DNA from: Streptomyces sp. NRRL F-5727
GTDB lineage: Bacteria > Actinomycetota > Actinomycetes > Streptomycetales > Streptomycetaceae
Assembly: GCF_000719555.1 (NCBI RefSeq)
Contig: NZ_JOGX01000004.1
Span: 186,001 to 250,000 of the forward strand
Direction: 5' to 3'
Length of the DNA: 64,000 nucleotides
The position numbers and the translations under genes were made by a program. Below are positions 41,854 to 50,714 of the stretch, piece after piece. Position 1 is the first letter of the stretch. Each line of letters opens with the position of its first letter. Below the pieces are notes generated by a model. It had not been told where the DNA came from, made no database searches, and worked only from the letters and a program-made list of their open reading frames with translations.

Positions 41854-42645
41854 TCAGGTCAGGGCCTGGCCCGCGTACAGGGCCCCGATCGTCGTGGCGA
41901 GCGCCCCGAGGAGGAGGCGGAGGGCGCGCTCGGGCAGCCGGGGCTGGAGGCGGGCGCCGACGTAGCCGCCGATCAGACCGCCGAGGCCGCAGGCCAGGCC
42001 GAGCCACCAGTCGGGCGCGATGTCGCCCGTGCCGGCGAGGGACAGGACGGCGTAGGTCGCCGCGCCGACGACGGACGTCACGAACGTGGTCGCGAGGGCC
42101 GCCGGCGCGACCCGGGCGACGGGCAGGCCGCGGGCGACGAGGACCGGGCCGAGGAGGGAGCCGCCGCCGATGCCGTAGATGCCGCCGACGACGCCGACGG
42201 CGAGGGCGAGGCCGGTGAGCACGCCGGGCGACGGCTCGGCCGCGGGGGACGCCGGGCCGGGGCGGCGCGCCGGGCGGAGGGTGCGGGCGCACAGCCACAG
42301 GCCCAGCGGGAGGAGGAGCCCCGCGATGAGCAGGCGGTAGACCGTCGGGCCCGGCAGGGCGTGGACGCGGATCACCGCGCCGGCCACCACCCCGGGCAGC
42401 GTCCCGGCGACCAGGCGCCGGGCGAGCGGGCCGCGCAGCGCGCCGTCGCGGCGGTAGCGCCACAGGGCGCCGGGGCCCGCCACGACGTTGAACAGCAGGT
42501 TCGTCGGTGTGACCGCCGGGTTGGGGACGCCGAAGACGCTGAGGTGGACCGGCAGCAGGAAGACGGCGCCGGAGACGCCCACGGGCGCGGTCACCACCGA
42601 GATCAGCAGACCGGCGAGCACGCCCGCCGCCGGCGTCCACTCCAC
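41854..42645 (-). CDS. TauE/SafE-family membrane transporter
   Basis: 263 residues with about eight hydrophobic segments arranged as two repeats. The first repeat has GVSGAVFLLPVHLSVFGVPN and VTPTNLLFNVVAGPGAL; the second has GGIYGIGGGSLLGPVLV and PAALATTFVTSVVGA. These are the TauE/SafE sulfite/sulfoacetate exporter motifs, but the substrate is open. The start is a GTG at 42645 with GGGGGGAGG. It is the last of a same-strand run with a LuxR gene 36 bp upstream. Confidence 0.87.
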   Translation of the reverse strand: MEWTPAAGVLAGLLISVVTAPVGVSGAVFLLPVHLSVFGVPNPAVTPTNLLFNVVAGPGALWRYRRDGALRGPLARRLVAGTLPGVVAGAVIRVHALPGPTVYRLLIAGLLLPLGLWLCARTLRPARRPGPASPAAEPSPGVLTGLALAVGVVGGIYGIGGGSLLGPVLVARGLPVARVAPAALATTFVTSVVGAATYAVLSLAGTGDIAPDWWLGLACGLGGLIGGYVGARLQPRLPERALRLLLGALATTIGALYAGQALT

Positions 42646-42681
42646 CGCCGCCCTCCCCCCTGCTCCCCTTGCCGCTTCCCG

Positions 42682-43479
42682 TCAGTATCCGCTGCCCGTG
42701 TCCGGGGCGGTCAGCGGGAGGGCGATGCCCCAGGCGGCGGCCCGGGCGGCGGCCGCCGCCCGGTTGGGGACGTCGAGCTTCGCGAGGATGTGCTCGACGT
42801 GGGTGCCCACGGTGCGCGGGGTGACGTACAGCCGCTCGGCGATCTGCCGGTTGGTGCGGCCGGCCGTCAGCTCGGCCAGCACTTCGAGCTCGCGCGGCGA
42901 GAGCCCGCCGGGCCGCTCCGGGCCCGGCGCGGGTCCGGCCGCGGCCTCCTGGTCGGGCGGGGCCTCGCAGGAGGCCACCGCCGCGGCGAGGGACTCGGTG
43001 AGCAGGGTGACGACGGCGCGGGCCGGGTCGGGGGTGCGGCGCCGGCCCCGGACGCTGATGTTGAGCATGCCGACGTACCGGCCGTCGGCGGCGAAGAGGC
43101 ACTGGGCCACGCCGTCCTCGATGCCGAGCGGGGCCAGGACGTCCTGGAAGCCCGGCGAGGCGGCCAGCAGTTCCTCGGGTACGTCCCCGAGCCAGAGCCC
43201 GCCCCGGGCCGGGCCGCGCAGCACGGTGAACACCGGGTCCCGGTGGAGGCGGGTCTCGATGTAGGCCGTGGCGTCCTCGGGGTAGCTGCCCGCCAGCGTG
43301 GTGTGGCGCCGCCGTCGGGGGTCCCACCGGCTCAGTGAGGCGTGGTCGTGCTCCACCACGTCCGCCAGGGCCGCCAGGACCGTGTCGGCGCCCGCCTCCC
43401 CGGCCGTGGCGCTCCTGGCGGCCTCGCGGACGCGGAGGGCCGAGTCCAGGATGTCCGTCGTGTCGCGCCGTGCTGCCAT
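42682..43479 (-). CDS. LuxR-family regulator with a GAF-like sensor domain
   Basis: 265 residues: an N-terminal GAF-like domain (about 25-170, with ETRLHRDPVFTVLRGPARG and GVAQCLFAADGRYVGMLNIS) and a C-terminal NarL/LuxR HTH (about 197-252: LSPRELEVLAELTAGRTNRQ, IAERLYVTPRTVGTHVEHIL). The GAF domain probably binds a small ligand. A GGAGGA lies 0-1 nt before the ATG at 43479, closer than normal. It sits 31 bp after the amidohydrolase gene and 36 bp before the TauE gene, so it may control or be co-transcribed with both. Confidence 0.85.
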   Translation of the reverse strand: MAARRDTTDILDSALRVREAARSATAGEAGADTVLAALADVVEHDHASLSRWDPRRRRHTTLAGSYPEDATAYIETRLHRDPVFTVLRGPARGGLWLGDVPEELLAASPGFQDVLAPLGIEDGVAQCLFAADGRYVGMLNISVRGRRRTPDPARAVVTLLTESLAAAVASCEAPPDQEAAAGPAPGPERPGGLSPRELEVLAELTAGRTNRQIAERLYVTPRTVGTHVEHILAKLDVPNRAAAAARAAAWGIALPLTAPDTGSGY

Positions 43480-43510
43480 TCCTCCAGGATGATCATCCGT
43501 CCGGTGGACG

Positions 43511-45223
43511 TCAATCGCGCAGCGTGTCGTGGACGATCCGCCCGTCCATGACGGTGAGGACGACGGGCATCTCCGGGATGGCGTGCGGGTCCGCGCCGAG
43601 CAGGTCCCCGTCGACCACGCACAGGTCGGCGGCCTTGCCCGGCTCCAGGGAGCCCTTCCAGTCGTCGGCGAAGTCCTGCCAGGCGGCCACGACGGTGTAC
43701 GTGCGGATCGCCTCGGCCAGCGCGATGCGCTGCTCCGGGCCGCTGACCCGGCCGGCCGCCTTCGACTCGCGCAGCACCATGGTGGCGACGCCCTGGCGCC
43801 AGTCCGGGAGGGTGACGGGGGCGTCGGAACCGCTCGCGACCCGCACGCCGGCGTCGAGGGCGTCACGGTAGGGCCAGGCGTAGGCGGCGCGGCCGGCGCC
43901 GACGAACTCCTCCTCCATGTCGGCGACGGTCCACTTGATGGTGGGGTTCATGTTGACGCCGTAGTCGTGGGCGGCGAGCACCTTCATGGCGTGCGGGGTG
44001 AGGAAGTCGCCGTGGATGACGTAGTGACGGGCGTCGGTCCTCGGGAGGGCGGCCGTGGCCTCGGCGAAGGCGTCCGCGACGGTGTCGATGGCCCGGTCAC
44101 CGGTGGCGTGGACGCCGAGCTGGTGGCCGGCGGCGTGGGCGTGCCGGATCATGGCCCGGATCTCGGCGACCCGCTCGTCGTCGAGCTCGCCGCCGACGCA
44201 GAGGGAGCCGCAGCCGCCGCCGACGTACGGCTCGTGCATCCAGGCCGTCTTGTTGGGGACGATGCCGTCGGCGAAGATCTTGACGCCGTGGACGGCGAGG
44301 CGGCGCGGGTCGGCGCCGCCGGCCGGGTCGGAGGCGTCGAGGGCGTCGAGGTTCCGGGCGAACTCCTCGGAGGTGCTCGCCATGCCGGTGGGGAGGAGCA
44401 GGATGCCGACGCGGGCGGTCAGCTCGCCGGCGGCGAGCAGCTCGCGGTAGACGTCCAGGGTCTCCGTGCCCATGGTGCCGCGCATGATGCCGTCGCCGCC
44501 GGGGCCGAGACCGGGCTCGGTGTAGCTGGTGACGCCGAGTCCGGCGAGGGTGGTGAGGGTCGAGCGGATCGCGTCGGCCCGCTCCCGCCGGCTGAGCGGC
44601 GGCAGCGCGTTCTGGACGAGCGCCTGCGCGCCCTCGTGGAGCAGGCCGGTCGGCTCCCCCGCCTCGTCCGTGACGATGGCGCCGCCGGGCGGGGCGACGG
44701 TGTCGCGGTCGACGCCGATGAGCTCCAGGGCCTTGGAGTTGACCCAGGTGGCGTGGCCGGAGAAGGAGTACAGGACGACGGGGTGGTCCGGGCTGACCGT
44801 GTCGAGGTCGGTGCGCGAGGGCAGCCGGGAGGGGTCGGCGACGCACTCGTCGAGATAGCCGGTGTCCCAGCCGTGCCCGGTGATCCACTGCCCCGCCGGG
44901 ACGCGCCCCACGGCCTCCCGCACCGCCTCGGTCACGTCGGCGAGGGAGGCGACGGCGGGGTGGCTCAGGTCGAGGGAGAGCGGCGGGGAGGACATGCCGA
45001 AGGCGGCGCCGTGCAGGTGGGAGTCGTTGATGCCGGGGAGCAGGGTCGCGCCCTTCAGGTCGACGACGCGGGTGTCCGGTCCGACGTACGGGGCGACGTC
45101 CTCCCGGCTGCCGACGGCGCTGATGACCGGGCCGGTCACGGCCAGGGCCTCGGCGACGGAGAACTCCGCGTCGACCGTGACCACACGGCCGCCGACGAAC
45201 ACCAGATCCGCATACGTGTCCAC
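43511..45223 (-). CDS. amidohydrolase family 3 (YtcJ-like) enzyme
   Basis: 570 residues. The metal-dependent hydrolase core has HxH in INDSHLHGAAF (His69 and His71), later ATWVNSKAL, HGVKIFADG, HATGDRAID and VASGSDAPV, the amidohydrolase_3 pattern. No signal peptide. Members open cyclic imides, hydantoins or formyl amides and also act on exocyclic enamines; the substrate is unknown. The start is a GTG at 45223 with AAAGGA. Followed on the same strand by LuxR and TauE genes. Confidence 0.88.
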   Translation of the reverse strand: MDTYADLVFVGGRVVTVDAEFSVAEALAVTGPVISAVGSREDVAPYVGPDTRVVDLKGATLLPGINDSHLHGAAFGMSSPPLSLDLSHPAVASLADVTEAVREAVGRVPAGQWITGHGWDTGYLDECVADPSRLPSRTDLDTVSPDHPVVLYSFSGHATWVNSKALELIGVDRDTVAPPGGAIVTDEAGEPTGLLHEGAQALVQNALPPLSRRERADAIRSTLTTLAGLGVTSYTEPGLGPGGDGIMRGTMGTETLDVYRELLAAGELTARVGILLLPTGMASTSEEFARNLDALDASDPAGGADPRRLAVHGVKIFADGIVPNKTAWMHEPYVGGGCGSLCVGGELDDERVAEIRAMIRHAHAAGHQLGVHATGDRAIDTVADAFAEATAALPRTDARHYVIHGDFLTPHAMKVLAAHDYGVNMNPTIKWTVADMEEEFVGAGRAAYAWPYRDALDAGVRVASGSDAPVTLPDWRQGVATMVLRESKAAGRVSGPEQRIALAEAIRTYTVVAAWQDFADDWKGSLEPGKAADLCVVDGDLLGADPHAIPEMPVVLTVMDGRIVHDTLRD

Positions 45224-45618
45224 TGAGGGTCCTTTCGAAGAACAGGCGCACCACAGGCGCCCGCGAACGATCTCCCCAGGACTCTGCCGAAACCCGCCCT
45301 CGCCGCACATCGGTCATTCCACCGATACGGGCGTGGGGCCGAAAGGGTGCTCCTGCCGGCGGACCGCGGGCGCCCCCCGCGCGCCCCGCCGAACGGACAG
45401 GCGGGGCAGGTCAGGACGGGATGTCCGCAGATCCGTTTGGCATCTGAATCCCCAGGATCTCCACCTCTGCTGGTCCCGATGGCGGAGCTCTCGGTTAATA
45501 GCAACACGTGGGCCATGCCAGCGAGTTGGTGTCTCCTGTCGTCACCCGTCGCCGCCCGTACCCGTTAGGGGCAGCTAGGACGGGAGCTCTTCCCGCCGGA
45601 CGAAAGGACAGACACTCC
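45224..45618. other. 395-bp intergenic region with divergent promoters
   Basis: No gene is supported. It holds an inverted repeat ATCGGT-6 nt-ACCGAT (45309-45326), 86 bp upstream of the amidohydrolase start, and a less GC-rich patch around TTTGGCATC and GGTTAATAGC (about 45440-45500) that should carry the promoter of the secreted repeat protein. Specific -35/-10 pairs could not be assigned. Confidence 0.4.
45309..45326. promoter_or_regulatory. inverted repeat ATCGGT/ACCGAT, candidate operator
   Basis: Perfect 6-bp arms separated by 6 bp (CATTCC). The position upstream of the amidohydrolase-LuxR-TauE genes suggests an operator, perhaps for the LuxR protein, but this is unproven. Confidence 0.35.
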
Positions 45619-46293
45619 ATGCGGTACTTCCGCGGTTTGCTCATCGCGTTCTCGGTAGGTGCCCTGTCACTGGGCACCGTCACCGCCTCCCAGGCGCTGG
45701 TCGGCACCGTCGACGCGGCGGCGCACGTCCGCCACGGCGCTGGGGACGAGGGGCACGACAAGGGCGGCGACCACGTCGTCATCGACAAGTCGAAGCACAA
45801 CCTGAACCACAGCTGCAAGGGCACGTTCGGGTACTGCACCCAGAACGCGGTCTTCGCCCCGAAGATCATCGGAGACGTCGGTCTCATCGGCACCACCGGC
45901 CTGATCGGCCTCACGGGAACCACGGGCACGACCGGCACCACCGGTACGAACGGCACGACCGGTACCACCGGAACGACCGGGACCACTGGCACGACCGGGA
46001 CGACGACGCCGCCCGCGGACGCCGAGTGGTGCTCGCCCGGCTTCTGGAAGAACCACCCCGAGGAGTGGCCGGTCTCGACCGAGATCAAGTACAGCACCGT
46101 CTTCGGCGCCCCGCCGCCGCGGTCGAACCTGGGCGTCGCCCAGGGCGCGCCGACGAACCCCTCCCTCTTCGAGGTCGTCAGCAACCCGCAGTGGTACGGC
46201 GGCAGCGCGGCCGAGAGGGTCGCCGACTACCTCAGCGACCAGGACCCGCGGATCAACTACCAGGGCTTCCGCGTCGACAACTGCCCGCTCTGA
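45619..46293 (+). CDS. secreted Gly-Thr-Thr-repeat protein with a CSPGFWKNH domain
   Basis: 224 residues. A Sec signal peptide (cleavage near SQA, residue 26) precedes a His/Lys-rich segment ([15 protein letters not shown]), a low-complexity block of GTTGTTG triplets (about 90-130, collagen-like in period but with Thr instead of Pro) and a C-terminal region starting [15 protein letters not shown] and ending in VDNCPL. The CSPGFWKNH segment is a widespread actinobacterial/bacterial surface module of unknown role. There is no LPxTG or membrane anchor, so release into the medium or wall association is expected. AAAGGA precedes the ATG. Confidence 0.8.
   Translation: MRYFRGLLIAFSVGALSLGTVTASQALVGTVDAAAHVRHGAGDEGHDKGGDHVVIDKSKHNLNHSCKGTFGYCTQNAVFAPKIIGDVGLIGTTGLIGLTGTTGTTGTTGTNGTTGTTGTTGTTGTTGTTTPPADAEWCSPGFWKNHPEEWPVSTEIKYSTVFGAPPPRSNLGVAQGAPTNPSLFEVVSNPQWYGGSAAERVADYLSDQDPRINYQGFRVDNCPL
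45890..46010 (+). repeat. 9-bp-period in-gene repeat encoding Gly-Thr-Thr
   Basis: Repeats of the type GGCACGACC/GGTACCACC. Likely to expand and contract. Confidence 0.8.
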
Positions 46294-46344
46294 GCACCTC
46301 CCCGGCGGCTAGGTCCAGCCGCCGACACCCCCGCTGAGCAGATG

Positions 46345-46378
46345 TGGCCCGTGCGAAACGCCGACGACGCACGGGCCA
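46345..46378 (+). terminator. terminator between the repeat protein and the DUF5819 gene
   Basis: TGGCCCGTGCG, a 12-nt loop, then CGCACGGGCCA: an 11-bp perfect stem 51 bp after the stop of the repeat protein and 18 nt before the next ATG. It could partly insulate the downstream pair. Confidence 0.75.
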
Positions 46379-46396
46379 CCTCACCCAAGGAGCACG

Positions 46397-47041
46397 ATGC
46401 GAGAACCGAGGCACCCCGCCCGGTGGTCCCCCGCGTCGACGGCCGCGCTCGCCGTCACGGCGCTCACACTGAGCGGCGCCCTCCTCGCCCACCTGGGGTT
46501 CGTCTTCCTCGGCGTGGCCCCGGCCAACGCCGTGAGCGCGCGCCACCACGAGCGGATCGACGCCTACGTCCAGCCCGAGTTCGCCCAGGACTGGAAGCTC
46601 TTCGCCCCCAACCCCATGCAGCGCAACGACGCCGTCGGCGTCCGGGTGACGACGGTCGACGCCGACGGCCGCACCCGGCTCTCCGACTGGATCAACCTCA
46701 CCGACCAGGACATCGAGTCGATCCGCGGCGCCGTAGCGCCGAGCCACGTGGACCAGAACATGCTCCGCCGGGCCTGGGACTCGTACGTCGCCACCCACAG
46801 CGTCGAGGGCGACCTCCCCAAGGGCGCACGCGGGGAGCTGACCGGCGCCTACCTCAAGCGCGTGGTCCTCCAGCGGGTGGGGGCCGTCCGGGACGGCGGC
46901 CGGGTCACCTCGATGCAGGTCGCCGGCCGCTTCACGCTGATCGACCCGCCGGCCTGGAGCCGGGAGGTGCCGTCGGACACGACCGAGTACCGGTTGCTCC
47001 CCTGGTGGCCGGTCGTCCCGCAGGACCTCAGGGAGCTGTGA
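46397..47041 (+). CDS. DUF5819 family membrane-anchored protein
   Basis: 214 residues: one N-terminal membrane helix (about 15-42) and an outward domain that starts after the helix at about residue 43 and contains IDAYVQPEFAQDWKLFAPNP, the family signature. No enzyme motif. AAGGAG lies 5 nt before the ATG. It is coupled to the HTTM gene by TGACATG spacing, a pairing that recurs in actinobacteria, so the two probably form one unit. Confidence 0.82.
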   Translation: MREPRHPARWSPASTAALAVTALTLSGALLAHLGFVFLGVAPANAVSARHHERIDAYVQPEFAQDWKLFAPNPMQRNDAVGVRVTTVDADGRTRLSDWINLTDQDIESIRGAVAPSHVDQNMLRRAWDSYVATHSVEGDLPKGARGELTGAYLKRVVLQRVGAVRDGGRVTSMQVAGRFTLIDPPAWSREVPSDTTEYRLLPWWPVVPQDLREL

Positions 47042-47042
47042 C

Positions 47043-48263
47043 ATGAACCGCTCGCCCCTCCTTCCCGCCCTCGCCGCGCGCTTCGCGGGGCGGCTCCCGG
47101 ACATCACGACGGTGCGGGCGCCGTACCAGGCCGCCGTCCTGCGCATCGGCCTCGCGGCCGTCTGCCTCGCCTTCCTGCTGCGCGAGTGGCCCCACCGCCA
47201 CGTGCTGTACGGGAACCGCAGCCCGCTCTCGTCCGACCTGGCCCGGATCCTGGTCGAGGAGGAGGGCAGCTTCACCGTGCTCCTCTGGAGCGACGGGCAG
47301 CTGTGGTTCGAGACCGTCTACACCCTGGCGACGGCCGCCGCCGTCGCCGTCCTGCTCGGCTGGCGCACCCGGACCATGTCCGTCCTCCTCATGGTGGGCC
47401 TGCTGTCGCTGGAGAACCGCAACAGCCTGGTGGGCGACGGTGGCGACAACGTCCTGCGCATCATGGTCATCTACCTGGTCCTCACCCGCTGCGCCGAGGT
47501 GTGGTCCCTCGACGCGCGCCGTGTGCGCCGACGGGCGCGGGAGCTGGAGCGGGCGGCGGAGGCGGGCGGGGCCGAGGAGGCCCGTACCTCCTGGGCGGCG
47601 TTCGACGTCCCGGGCATCACCCTGTGGGCGCTGGCGCCCGCGCCGCTCCTCACGGTGTCCGGTCACGCGCCGTGGGGCTGGGCCGCCGCCCTCTGGACGC
47701 TGTGGGCGGTCCTCGGCGTCTGGTACGCCGCCGCCCGCTGGTTCCCGCACCACGAGGCGCGGGCCGTCCTGGACGCCGCGGCCTCGATGCTGCACAACGC
47801 GGCGATGGTCGTCGTGGCCGCGCAGGTGTGCCTGATCTACGCGACCGCGGGCTGGTACAAGATCCAGGGCTCGCGGTGGCAGGAGGGCAGCGCGCTCTAC
47901 TACGCCCTGCACCTGGACTACTTCGCGCCGTGGCCGGCGATCTCGGGGTTCCTCGCCTCCCAGACCCTGCTGGTCCTGGCGCTGACCTACGGGACCGTCA
48001 TGGTGCAGGTGGCATTCCCCTTCACGCTGGCCCACCGCGGGCTGAAGAACGTCCTGCTCGCCGTGATGATCGTGGAGCACCTGGGCATCGCGGTCCTGCT
48101 CGGCATCCCGCTGCTGTCGCTGTCGATGGTCGTGTGCGACGCGGTCTTCCTGCCCACCGGCCTGCTCGTGGCGCTCGGTGCCCGGTGCGCCCGGCTCCGC
48201 CCGCCCGCGAGGGTGCCCGCCCCCAGGGAGGCGGAACGGGCCCCGGCGACGACGCCGGGCTGA
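47043..48263 (+). CDS. HTTM-domain membrane protein
   Basis: 406 residues with about ten hydrophobic segments. The domain markers are RIGLAAVCLAFLLREWPHRH, the loop RTRTMSVLLMVGLLSLENRN with DGGDNVLRI, and later ATAGWYKIQGSRWQEGSALY. HTTM domains are related to the membrane part of vitamin K-dependent gamma-glutamyl carboxylases; the activity of the bacterial stand-alone type is unknown. The ATG follows the DUF5819 stop by 1 nt. A strong terminator closes the operon. Confidence 0.87.
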   Translation: MNRSPLLPALAARFAGRLPDITTVRAPYQAAVLRIGLAAVCLAFLLREWPHRHVLYGNRSPLSSDLARILVEEEGSFTVLLWSDGQLWFETVYTLATAAAVAVLLGWRTRTMSVLLMVGLLSLENRNSLVGDGGDNVLRIMVIYLVLTRCAEVWSLDARRVRRRARELERAAEAGGAEEARTSWAAFDVPGITLWALAPAPLLTVSGHAPWGWAAALWTLWAVLGVWYAAARWFPHHEARAVLDAAASMLHNAAMVVVAAQVCLIYATAGWYKIQGSRWQEGSALYYALHLDYFAPWPAISGFLASQTLLVLALTYGTVMVQVAFPFTLAHRGLKNVLLAVMIVEHLGIAVLLGIPLLSLSMVVCDAVFLPTGLLVALGARCARLRPPARVPAPREAERAPATTPG

Positions 48264-48293
48264 CCGCCGGGCCCTGCCCGGGGAAGCGCTACG

Positions 48294-48329
48294 ACCGCGC
48301 CCACGCCGGATTCCCGGCGTGGGCGCGGT
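48294..48329. terminator. bidirectional terminator after the HTTM gene
   Basis: ACCGCGCCCACGCCGG, loop ATTC, CCGGCGTGGGCGCGGT: a perfect 16-bp stem between the HTTM gene and the convergent protease gene. Confidence 0.88.
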
Positions 48330-48369
48330 GCTCTGTGTGGGCGGGCGGGCCCGGGACGTCGGCGCCCGG

Positions 48370-49284
48370 TCAGAAGACGCTGACGCCGTAGGCGCTGAGG
48401 GCCTCCGTGACGGGCTGGAAGAAGGTGGTGCCGCCGGTGGAGCAGTTGCCGCTGCCGCCGGAGGTGAGGCCGAGGGCGGTGGTGCCGGAGAACATGGCGC
48501 CGCCGCTGTCGCCGGGCTCGGCGCAGACGTTGGTCTGGATCAGGCCGTAGACGATGTCGCCGTTGCCGTAGTTGACGGTGGCGTTGAGGCCGGTGACGGT
48601 GCCGCCGCGCAGGCCGGTGGTGCTGCCGCTGCGCTGGACGGACTGGCCGACGTAGGCGTTGCCGGCGGCGGTGATGTCCCGGTAGCTGCCGTTGTAGAGG
48701 TAGACGCGGCCGTCGGCGGCGGAGGCGTTGGAGTGGCGGATGATGCCGTAGTCGTTGCTGGGGAAGCTGGTGCCGGCCCGGGTGCCGAGGACGGCGGTCT
48801 GGCCGGAGTTGGTGTACCAGGTGCTCGCGATCTCGGTGCAGTGGCCGGCCGTGAGGGCGTAGTAGGTGCTGCCGCTGCGGACGTTGAAGCCGAGGGAGCA
48901 ACGGCCGCCGCCGGCCGCGTAGATGGCCTGGCCGCCCGCGATGAGCTTGTTGATCTTGCCGTGGGTGCGCTCGATCTTCAGGTGGGCGGCGTTGCCGCCG
49001 GCGGCCTCGCGGAGGGCGGCGATCTCGTCCTGCGAGACGGTGGCGTCGACGGTGACGACGACCTTGCCGGTGGCCTGGTCGGTGTACCAGGCGGTGCCGG
49101 CGACGTCGGCCCGGAGCACCGCGTCGCTGGCGGAGGAGAGCGCGGCGGCGGTGGCCCGGGCGGTGTCGGCCGGCTGGGCCGAGGAGGTGGGGGCGGCCAG
49201 GGCGGTCGCGGCGACGAAGGCGCCGAGCACGGCGAGCAGGCGGGTGCCCTTGGTGAGGCCGCGGCTGCGGGACGAACGGTTCAC
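48370..49284 (-). CDS. secreted streptogrisin-type serine protease (S1, SGPB-like)
   Basis: 304 residues: signal peptide (to about residue 36), a propeptide of about 80 residues and a mature chymotrypsin-like domain probably starting at Ile116 by comparison with SGPB ([12 protein letters not shown]). The triad is His148 (TAGHC), Asp178 (SNDYGII) and Ser260 (GDSGGAM); cysteines pair as in streptogrisin B. The propeptide shows the alpha-lytic pattern, so it acts as a folding chaperone and is removed. The start is a GTG at 49284 with GGAGGA. An SSI-family gene lies about 0.8 kb away in the same direction. Confidence 0.92.
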   Translation of the reverse strand: MNRSSRSRGLTKGTRLLAVLGAFVAATALAAPTSSAQPADTARATAAALSSASDAVLRADVAGTAWYTDQATGKVVVTVDATVSQDEIAALREAAGGNAAHLKIERTHGKINKLIAGGQAIYAAGGGRCSLGFNVRSGSTYYALTAGHCTEIASTWYTNSGQTAVLGTRAGTSFPSNDYGIIRHSNASAADGRVYLYNGSYRDITAAGNAYVGQSVQRSGSTTGLRGGTVTGLNATVNYGNGDIVYGLIQTNVCAEPGDSGGAMFSGTTALGLTSGGSGNCSTGGTTFFQPVTEALSAYGVSVF

Positions 49285-49341
49285 TGGATCCTCCGTATGG
49301 GGGGCGGGCCGCTGGGTGGGCGGCTCGGGCGGGGAGTGCGA

Positions 49342-49359
49342 TCGGTCATGGGTGACCGA
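49342..49359. promoter_or_regulatory. inverted repeat TCGGTCA/TGACCGA upstream of the protease gene
   Basis: Perfect 7-bp arms with a 4-bp centre, 58 bp before the GTG start. Candidate operator. Confidence 0.4.
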
Positions 49360-49370
49360 CATGAACCTGA

Positions 49371-49380
49371 CAAGCGCTTG
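49371..49380. promoter_or_regulatory. palindrome CAAGCGCTTG upstream of the protease gene
   Basis: A 10-bp perfect palindrome of LacI-type character, 87 bp before the start codon and 11 bp beyond the TCGGTCA repeat. Confidence 0.35.
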
Positions 49381-49734
49381 CGCTGGGAGGAATCCTCGAC
49401 TCCGCCGGGCGGGCGCGGCAAGGTGGACTTTCGGCCGCTCTACGCGCGTCCACCCCCGGCCGCAGGAGCGCCGCGCCCGACGGGCCGCCTCCCGAGCCGA
49501 TCTGAAAACAGGTCAGAAACTTGCAGAGACCCGTTGCAGTTCAGACGCGGGGAACCGGCCCCGCCCCGGACCGCGCTCCCCCGACGCGGCCGATCACCGC
49601 CCCACGGCCGGACGGCCGGCTCCGGGACCGGCGGTACGGGGCGGTGGGTCCGCGTTTACGGCGTTCCGCCGGATGGCCGGTTCGCGGCCTTGCGCGGCGT
49701 CACGGCGTCCCCCATGAAGCCCCCCGGTCAGGAG

Positions 49735-50103
49735 AGGAACGCACCGCCCCGGGCGACGACGGCGCCGCCGTGCACGACGAGGTCGCGCTGCGGCGGGCGG
49801 GGGCGCGCACGCCGTGGTCGAGGGGGACCACCGGGGGCAGGTACATCCCGCGCCGCCGGACGACCCCGACCGGGCGCGGATCACCGAGGCGCATCTGGCG
49901 CCCGTCCGGGGGAACTTCGCCCGCCTCGGGCATCGGCGGCTCGACTGCACGAACACCGCCGGCGTCCTGCCCGAGGCGACCGGCCTCTTCACCCGCGCCC
50001 TCGCGCCGGGACCGCGCGGGTGGCGACGGACGGCCGGGGCGTCGGGGGGGGGATCGCCCGGGGCGCCCTGGCCGCGACGGGACGGCTCGGCGCGGCCGGC
50101 TGA
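49735..50103 (+). pseudogene. possible decayed gene, frames broken at two places
   Basis: The stretch 49363-50112 has no intact gene, but three plus-strand frames follow one another with coding-like text: GDDGAAVHDEVALRRAGA, then ITEAHLAPVRGNFARLGH and LDCTNTAGVLPEATGLFTRA, then VATDGRGVGGGIARGALAAT ending in a stop near 50103. A single protein broken by two indels would explain this, and the family is not recognised. It could also be chance in high-GC DNA. Upstream, 49363-49735 holds only the protease control region and no supported gene. Confidence 0.35.
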
Positions 50104-50112
50104 CGCCGCCGC

Positions 50113-50532
50113 TCAGAAGTCGAAGACCTGCCCGGTCGCGAGGGTGCGCGCGCAGTCGTCGGCGTAGGTGCGCGTCCAGCGCACCGGCCTGCCCTCGTAC
50201 ACGCCGTCAGCGGTCACGGTGACGGTGGTGCCGGGCTCGTCGGCGCAGAACGCGAACGTCGTGCCCGGCAGGCGGTCGAGGTCGCCGGCCGCCCCGCGGA
50301 CGTCCCGGCACGCCTCCCGGGCGTACGGGTGCGGGGCGGGGGCGTCGGCGGGGCAGTCGAGGTGGACGTGGCCGGCCGACACGATCCGCCCGCCCTCGGA
50401 CACGTGCGCGCGGGTCAGGTGGAGGGAGGCCGCGCCCGGCGCGACGCCGGGGAGTGGCGCAGCGGCGGCGCAGAGCGTCGTGACGAGCGTGGTCGTGGCG
50501 GCGGCGAGGGCGGTGGTGAGGAGTCGTCTCAT
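50113..50532 (-). CDS. SSI-family (subtilisin-inhibitor-like) secreted protein with atypical reactive site
   Basis: 139 residues with a signal peptide (to about residue 24) and the SSI scaffold: SLHLTRAHVSEGGRI, four cysteines (60, 75, 96, 127) for the two family disulfides, HPYAREACRDV and VTVTADGVYEGRPVRWTRTY. In classic SSI the loop is Cys-Pro-Met-Val, with Met as P1. Here the aligned residues are Cys96-Ala97-Asp98-Glu99, so P1 is Asp and P2 has lost proline. Inhibition of subtilisin or trypsin is unlikely; another role, or a Glu/Asp-directed protease target, is possible. The ATG follows TTGGAGGAG. Confidence 0.85.
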   Translation of the reverse strand: MRRLLTTALAAATTTLVTTLCAAAAPLPGVAPGAASLHLTRAHVSEGGRIVSAGHVHLDCPADAPAPHPYAREACRDVRGAAGDLDRLPGTTFAFCADEPGTTVTVTADGVYEGRPVRWTRTYADDCARTLATGQVFDF

Positions 50533-50714
50533 GGCTCCTCCAACGGGTTCCCCGGGCTTCCGTCACCTCCAGGGGGCCGTTCGGGGTGCGCGGGCGGGCG
50601 CGGGAAGGCTTCGGTTGTTGTTCACGGAGGAAGTCCGGGCGTGAGGGGCGGTGTTCGGGTCGGACCGGGACCCTCGTGGCGCCCCGCCCCCCTCGAACCC
50701 CAGGACGGACTTCC

